From NCBI GenBank assembly GCA_039619475.1, contig CM077115.1, positions 539,556,315 to 539,620,314 of the forward strand: DNA of 64,000 nucleotides. The letters run 5' to 3'. Both the position numbers and the translations under genes were made by a program. Position 1 is the stretch's first letter, and the number at the start of each line of letters is the position of its first letter. The stretch comes from Icerya purchasi (Eukaryota; Arthropoda; Insecta; Hemiptera; Monophlebidae). Below are positions 12,129 to 21,100 of this stretch, one piece after another. Below the pieces are notes generated by a model. It was not told the DNA's origin. It searched no databases and was given only the letters and a program-made list of their open reading frames with translations.

Positions 12129-15100
12129 TCAGCGAGTTCATTGTTTTTGTAAGATTTGAATACGTTCAATTTTATCTATTCGAAAGTTTACTCCAATGTT
12201 TGATTTGTTACAATCAATAATTTATTTAATATATACACTATTCGCTGAATTTCCATATTGTGTTTGTTGCTAATGAGATATTCCTAAAAACATTATTCAA
12301 TTACAGTTATTTGCTTTATTAAGTTTTATATTGCAAATATTAATTTTTTAATTAATTATTAACAAATAGGGCGTAAATAATTAATATTTTTTTATTTATA
12401 AATCAGTTATTACGCAGCTTTAGATTCTGGTTTTACAAAAATTCCTTGCTCCCTTTTGGAAATTATTCACATTATTCCTTTTCGATTACTCTGTTCAGCC
12501 ATTCGTGAATATTTTAATAATTTTATTAAATATTTAAAAAGATAGACACCCCAATGTAACGCAAATATTTAATTCTATATTTTTATTTCGGTTAAAATTA
12601 GAAATAATTTGTGATATACTCTGATTTATATAAAAAAAAAAAAAAAAAAAATGCGAAAATACTTTTTAAACCTGTCTTAATTATTTTTTTATTATTGTTC
12701 AGCGCTTTACAATAAATTATAAACTCTGAATCGAGCAGTGAAATTAATCAGATAACTGGTATGTTTATTAGGGACGATATGAATTTAAATTTTATTAATG
12801 GCAACAGTTCGGCCGTTATTCATTTGGAAACAGAAGTACTTAAACCACTAGCCGGAACTGGTACAGCTTACGTCTGCTTAACTTCAAACTGGTGGTCACA
12901 GTTAAAAACAGCTGGTTCCGCTATTTATGCTAACAGACATTATTTACAATTGTACAGAAAATGGCACACCGATCGTTTGTATAAGAGTTCATCTAACGAT
13001 GCTAGTCAGCAGGCTTTAAAGTCGCAAATAATAGACGATGTTTACATTCACCATTCAGCGCGTATTCATCAAAGCGCCGTTGTAAGTACAGTTGCCGTTC
13101 TTTCGAAATTGATGTTATTATCAATAGACGAGGAATAATCAAAAGCGAACTCTTCGCAACTGCGTCATCTGTACGAGCTGGCAAATTGGTTTTCATTATA
13201 AATGAGTGTACTACAACCCTCCTGTAGCCAACGAGCGCGTCCTCTTTAGAAATCTCGTCTGTAGTGTTTTCATGGAAATGTCGCAATTGAATACCAGCTT
13301 TAGTTCAGCGCAGTCAATCTTGCAAGACGAGTTGAAAATGTCTAGAGTTGCCATCCATTTTGTTTTAAGGTTATTTACAGATGACCAGCAAGTTCCACGC
13401 GAATAGCAAAGGTGCAAACACGAGTCAGCATTTTTGTCGAAAATCATCATAGACGATTAAATACGTGTAAACAAATGAAATCCTAAAAAAAAGTTCGATG
13501 AACCTAAGTTCAAGTCGCCGAGGTCAAAAAAAGTTAAAATTGTGCGTTTGCAAGTAAATTTTGCTCGTCGTTTTTTTGTTGTTTTTTTTTTGACCACAAA
13601 AATTTGCCCTTTCAGGACAAACTGAATGCTATCTGTTATCACGATATCCTCAGAAAATTCGGAGAAAATGTTCGGAGACTGAAATCTGAAAAATGTAGAG
13701 ATGGTTGGTACCTCCATCACGATAACGCACGGGTAGTCACTCGGTCATTCTTATCCAAGAGTACTGTCAGTTCAACTTCCAGTTCTGCCTTATTACCCCG
13801 ACATGGCGCCAGAGTGACTGTTGGTTATTTCCAGAAATTAAGTCAGCTCTGAGGAAAACACCGGTTCTAATCCATCAGAGAAATTCAAAACGAACATCAA
13901 ACTCTTCAAAACATCCCGCAAACTCAGCTTACTAAGTCTTTCAAAAATTAGATCATTCCCGTTACCAAAACGTGTGTAGATAAAAAGGGGGCAAATATTT
14001 CAAAGCGGTCTTGGACCTGAGAGTTGCGCTTAAACCACGTAGAATCCTACAGAAATAATTCTTTATTTTTAAAATAATTTGTTCTCGTATAGACGCATTA
14101 TGTGTGTCTACATATTCAGTTGCTGTCGTTTGAAAATTACTAAACGCTCGAAGTTCGGCGTATAATTTTTGAAAGAAAGATGGTTGTAACATTCTCATTT
14201 AAGATGAAAATGAGCTCACCTTGCACAGATGACTCTACTCGCGGTGCGAAATATCGTGTTATTTTGTAATCACCGCTCGTACTTAATGCTATCGATGGCA
14301 GATCAGCGACAATTTTTATAATCTGTTGAATTATATCAGCAACAACAATCCGGTTTTTGTATCTTGAACGAAACGTGACTTTACCGGGTTTACATGTTTC
14401 ACTCTTCTAATTTTTCATTTGTTTTTATTCATGTTTTTACTTTTTTTAGACATTAACTGTTATTGTTAGTAATTCAAAATCTAACAGTGCGATTCATTAA
14501 TTTAAAGCTGAGAAAAGAAGTTATAAAGAGCACACAATATTTTGTACGACTAAAAGCATCACTAATGGCCAACAGATGATACTGTATCTCAGATAAATCA
14601 AATCGCGCCCAAACCAACGTTTATAAAAATGTGCACGATTAACAGTTGAATATGGTACGATTTAAGTATTCATGGTGGTCACTCGAGTATAATTTTTAAA
14701 TATCCGATTTATTCCCGGTTTTCCTGGTCCAAATCCCTCCAGCTTTCCCGGTCCAAATCCTCCCGATTTCCTAATTACTAGAATTGTAGAAAAAGAAGGA
14801 GAATGGATTTTTTCTGTTACTATTAATAATATTTGACCGCCGCATTTGATAGAAGACCTACAAGAAATAATCAATAATACGAATGACGCAGGTATAAGAT
14901 ACGGGCTTAACATAAATGTGAAGAAAACCAAATTTATGGTGATAAGCCGGGAAGAATATCCAAATACAAGAATCTTAATCAATGGTCAGGAAATAGAGCG
15001 AGTACGAGAATTCAAATATCGCGGATGTTTTATAACAGAGAATTTAGACCCTGAAGTTGAAGTCAGACGTAGAATCGGATATGCTAAAACAACTCTGAAG

Positions 15101-18100
15101 AAGCTGGGAAATTTATTGATGAATCGTTCGATTAATTTGAAAACCAGGCAAAGGATGCTCGTATATGCTACGTATATTCAGTTCTGTTATATGGTGCGGA
15201 AACGATAACATGCACAGCTAAAATGATTAATCATTTGAAAGCTTGTGAGATGTGGTTCCACAGAAGAATGTTGCGCATCCCATGGACGTGGAAGTTAAGC
15301 AACAGAAAAGTATTGCAATTAGCCAAGACTGAACGAAATGTAGTCGAAACAATACAGAAACGCAAGATAAAATACTTCGCACACGTTATACGAGGAAAGA
15401 AATACAAATTATTAAAACTGATCATACAAGGACAAATTGAAGGTCCAAGAGGTCCAGGGAGAAGGAAGATGTCATGGTTAAGTAACATACATCAATGGAC
15501 TGGGATAAAATCAGTGGAAGATCTAATGAGGGCTGCGGGAGGGCGAAAAATTTGAAAATTTGAAATACCAAGGATCGTCTACGCGCAGTCATGCGTAAGA
15601 CACAAGAAGAAGAAGAAGAAGTTTATTTTACATGAATTTAAAGAAAACTTCTAGATTATTCTTGAATGTGAAGTTCATTAAAAAATGCATATTCACTTTT
15701 TAACGTTTCAAATGATGTTTTTTCTCATTAAAAATATTATCGTTTTTGGCTATTTTTACTTCCCCCCCCCCCCCGGTTTTACGACGAAATTCCCAGCTTA
15801 TTCGCGGTTTTCCGTTTAAGTGGCCACCCTAGATGAAACAGATTGCTTTTTTATTTTTTTTTAATTTTCGAGCTCCTCAAATATAGAGACATTAACAAGA
15901 GTAATTTATCTATATTCTTAATTTATTGAATCGGAATTCCAACCGGGTGCTACCTGAACGAAACACTACTGTCTAACCAACTATGATACGGTAATTGGCT
16001 TATAGGTAGCATTAAATTGTGCGCTTAGAATGTGACATGTAATTCGTATCTTTCCCTAATTACATAGAATAATATGATCAAAATTTCTTGCCTACGCTCG
16101 TAAACGTTTCGAAATTTCGCAGTAAAACATCGAAAACTTCAAATTAATTCGATGTAATAAATTATAAGTTCCCCGCGATAAAAAAAAGTTTGGAAAATTG
16201 TAAAAAGAAATGTTCTAAAAATTATTCAATATATATGATCTCAGTTGCATCTAAACATTTCTAACTACTTACATAAAATCTCATACACGTGGAACGTACA
16301 TATAAATTATAAAAAATGTCACCTAGTTAACTTGATTCATAACCGTGGTTTTTCTGTATATGAAAATTTTCCCCCACACAGCGTCATCATTATATATGTA
16401 TTAAAATATCCAAAACTGGTCGGAATTTTTCATAATTTATGTGTATGCTTCAACGTTATTTTATTTATATAATTAAATTTCGAAACATGCGATAGTTTTA
16501 TTAAAATGTAACAACGAACAAATATTTCTAATTCATTTCTAAACCAAAACTATCTTTGTATTAATAATTTATTACATCAAATTAATCTGAATTTTTATTT
16601 ATTTTATAATTAAATTTTGGTGCATTTACTAATTTACTATAGTCCGTTCAACGAAAATGTGCCGATAGAAAAAGTCGATATAAATCGATATTTATTATCC
16701 ACTTATGGGGCCACCATAAGTGGATAATAAATATCGATTTATATCGACTTTTTCTATCGGCACATTTTCATTGAATTGACTATAGATAAGAAATGTTGAT
16801 TATATTGTGCTAATAACGCGCGCCAAAACACGCAGATATATTTAAAACAGTTTTAAAAATCTGCCAAAATTATATTTTATATTCTAAACTCGTCTAATTG
16901 CTTGGTATTATAATTTTCTGATTTTAGAGGAAAAAATTAAGTTCAATTAGATTATTTCGTTTTTATAAGATTTTATTTTTTCTCATTTTTGAACGAGCTC
17001 CCTCCGTCAAAATGTATTCGGTGAACACGTTATGTCTTTGAAACTCAATGAATGAAGTTACCCAACTAAAAGAAAAAAAAACAGACATGTACTTTTCCTT
17101 TTCATCAATTTTTAAGATTTCATCAATTTTTATTTGATCAGATGCTCCGGGTATATCAAAACTGATTAATAATGTATGTTTCGTCCGTTTTTTTTATATT
17201 TTTCAATATAATCGCATAACTTTTTTTATTGCAAGCTCAGTTGATTTGTTTTTGGGATATCTAAACTGATTTTCGTCTAAGATCGTTTTTTCTTTTATTT
17301 CTGAATCAAGAAAGTTTTTTGATATTTTCATATATTTTACTTAAAGCAGACAGTAGCGTTATATAATTTCGGATTTGTTAAGTCTTTTTCAGGTTTGTTT
17401 ATTATTTTAATTTTTCCTTGTTTCCAGAAATTAGGGAAATAATTTCATTCAATACATTTTTGATAAATACGAGTAGATTTAAATATTTTTTCGTCTGCTT
17501 TGTCAAGAAGTTTAACCATTTTGTTAAAATTTGATCATGATGCTTTCCTATTGTTCAGCTTTTGGATTGTCATAGTTAATTCCTTTCCACATATTACAAG
17601 AGTTTTATCTGGTTAAGGTCACTTACAAATATAATTACATGCTCGTAACTCAAACATTTAAGAGAAATCCTGTACAAATATCATCTTGCCGTCTTTACGG
17701 AAAACTAATGGTGTCACATCAACCAGAGCATGCGAGTTTTAAGATAATTTGAAACGAAATTACTTTTTACTTAATTAATATGGGTAATTTATTACTCTAT
17801 TTTGCAGATAGGTCCGAATGTTAGCATAGGTGCTAATGCTGTCATAGGAGCTGGAACAAGAATCAGAGATTCTATTATCTTAGATGGAGCAAACATTGGA
17901 GACCACTGCTTGGTTAGTATATATACACACATAAATATATATATATATATATTTTTTTTTATTGTAATAACTACGAGGAAATGAAGAGATTATTAGAAAA
18001 AAGGGAAGAGAGGCAAAAGAGATTATCAGAAAAAAGGGAAGAGTGGCATGCTGCTACAAAACAGTTTACGGATTGATAACAAATAATGATGATGATTATA

Positions 18101-21100
18101 TATATATATTATATAAATAAATGTAAAATCGCTGAGCGTTTAATAAATAAAAATTATCGCCTAATTGTTGATGTATAACCTGAATATACATTTTCTCGCT
18201 TCTGTTAATTAAACTGTTTGTAGTTCATGGTTTTTAAATGTTTCAAATTTCATTATTACTCTTCTTTTTATTAATCCTGCATTATTTTCTTCTTCCCGAC
18301 CTTAAGCCGGTAAAGAAATAAAAAGTAAACAGACACTATATAATTATGACTAAATAAATAAATAAATAAATAAAAAAAAAATATACCAGGATGATTTAAT
18401 ATATGATTACCTTAAGCCAACAAACGTGTTTTTCTAGTAAGCTAAAAAGCATTATATAGGTTGCAGCGAAATGAATATGCGGTTACAATTGAAAAACGAA
18501 TCTGGTTCAGTAGTCGATTGCGAAAGTAATTGTAATTTGTAACTGAAGCTTAATTAAGTAGCGTTCGATGTAACGAAAGAACAGAAAATACGAATTAATT
18601 CGGATAAGAAAAAACATTTAAGTTACAATCATAAGAAAACGAAGAACCATCATTTTTCTTAGGCAAAACAAATTATACATAAATGTCAGTAAGAAAGACC
18701 GCTGCGTATTACTTTCTGAAATGTTTCTTATTTGAATCAAATCCGATCAGATTTGATCAAGCTAAATAGGTATTAGTAAAAAAAAAAAAACTAAATAGAA
18801 AGGTTTTGTTTGTTGTAAAGCACGTATTCCACAAAGATATTATCATTAGGTAGCACGGTAGCCTAGTGGTTAAGGCTCTTGGCTACCAAATCAAAGGTGT
18901 CATAGGTTATCGAGACTTGCCTCGTTTCAGATCCGAATCGCTCCTAGGTCTTATACCTAATCTGAAATAGAATTGGGTACCGGAGAATTATCTGAGGGAA
19001 AATAAAGGCGGCCGGGAGAAAGGAACTGCTCCTCAATATATTCTTATCGGATATCCATTAGACCCTTACGTACCATTATGAAAAGCTTAACTTCACAGTA
19101 CCCGACGCCCGGTCTAGGGTATGAGACTTACTTTACTTTTTATTATTTTTATTGAGAAACAGCAGCTACAACGAAAAAAGAATATTCTTTCAACAATGAA
19201 AAAGTAGACTGTTTTAGATTTACGCATATGCGAAAAAGGCCTTTTTTTTATCTTTTTTTTTTTTTTTTTTTTTTACCGGTAGTACCACCCCCGTGTATTT
19301 TCTCTTGTATTTTGTATATATTTTCATCCTGATCTTTCCATTTGTCTCTTCTTTACGATATTAACTTCAGTATTTCTGTAGGAAATTCACTATGTTTCTG
19401 ATCCATATCTGATTTCTTTTTTTTCGTAGGTTTCCTTGTTCCTTCATTCTATTAAAAAAAGAGTACATCATTTTTGATCTTATTCATCCGAAGTTTTGTT
19501 TCTATACAACTCCAGAGCCGAGTTCCAAACGCCTTTTTAGATATTCTTGTCGTGCTTTTCTTTTTAAGTTCCTAATTTATACTTATGATAATAATAGTAT
19601 AATGATTCATTTCAGCATGAACATTTCAATAAAATTTTTCTTTATTTTTTTGTTAATTTAATATTTTTTGATATTGGCGTAAACGAGTTTGTTTTATTTG
19701 ATGTTAAATTGATTATATTGTTACGCCTTCATTTTCTATTTTCGTTCTTCTTTTATACTGCCTACATATTTTCATTCTTGTATCTTTTTTTTTTTTTTTT
19801 TTTTTTTTTTGTAATATTTTTCTATCTAGTTTTTTATACGAATCTCCTTATCATTTTCGCTTTTGTGTAGTTTTTGTTTGTTTACCATACTATAGATTTG
19901 ATTTATGCGTATCATTAATTCTTGTATTTATTTTCATACCAGCTGCCGAAATTGCCTTTTTGCTACATCCATCGATTTACACGGGCGAGTATAAAAGGCT
20001 GCAAACCTTTCTTACGCTTTGTTTATTAGTGCCCCCTCACCCACAAAAGAAGCATTTGATTATAAATAAAAACACCGCCTTCTTGGGTTGTACTACATGT
20101 TATTCGTTTTTACAGATAATGTACAGTATAATCGGTCGCGCATCAAAAATCGGTGATTGGTGTCGTATCGAAGGTACTCCTTGCGATCCTAATCCTAATA
20201 AGCCGTTTGCTAAAATGGATAATTTACCTTTATTTAATTCGGAAGGGCGGTTAAATCCTTCGATAACAGTACTTGGTAAGCGATTTATTTATAGTATTAC
20301 ATTCGCGCGCTTGATAGATTAAATCCGTTTTAAAATGATGATGCGTATTTTATATTTCTGAAACCTCTATATTTTATGGCAACAAAATATGTTGAAGAAA
20401 TTAAAAAATTGTAAGTAAAATAAAATGTAACTTAGGGCGCAACATCGACTGTAATAAAATTCATTTTCGATGAACAACATCCGAATATCATTAAAAACCA
20501 GTGAAATCGTAAAATAAAAATAAGGTAAAAATTTAAAATATTCATCATCATACTTCGCTTCGGAGCGTCGGCGACTACCTGTTCGTCTATTTCTGCTGCA
20601 CAGACATCTAGGCAATTGTTATATGCACTACGATTGCGTACACATGTAAGATTACATTCAGAATCGATTAGTAATCGTTTGATTTTTACCGATTTACACA
20701 AATGTAGTTCCTCTTGTGTGATGGCTGTGTACTAACTAGCGCGCATATGATGGCATATGTGATAGTTTGCTATTGCCTTTCACGTGATTATTAGCGAGTA
20801 TTTAATTTAATTTTTCGTAATAATTTCGGTTGTTGCCCGAGATCGACCCTGAGACTTCGGTAACAGAAAACCCCGTTCATCTATTGTGTTTACAAACTCC
20901 TCTCATACTCAACTACCATTTATTTTAATTTTTCGTTAATTATTCACTTTTCTCTTTTTCCAGCGACAGTTTTTAACTTTCGTTCCTCCTTTAAATTGTT
21001 ATATCTTCATCCGCTTTCTGCGCGTTTTATTATCATTTAGGTGGTTATATCACTTTGGCAGAAAATTTTTGGCTTTTTTTTTTTTTTTTTTTTTGTTTTT

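Noticed and set aside
18851..18925. Functional tRNA gene
   Set aside because: The A box is good but the B box is disrupted, no complete cloverleaf forms, and a SINE body and tail follow.
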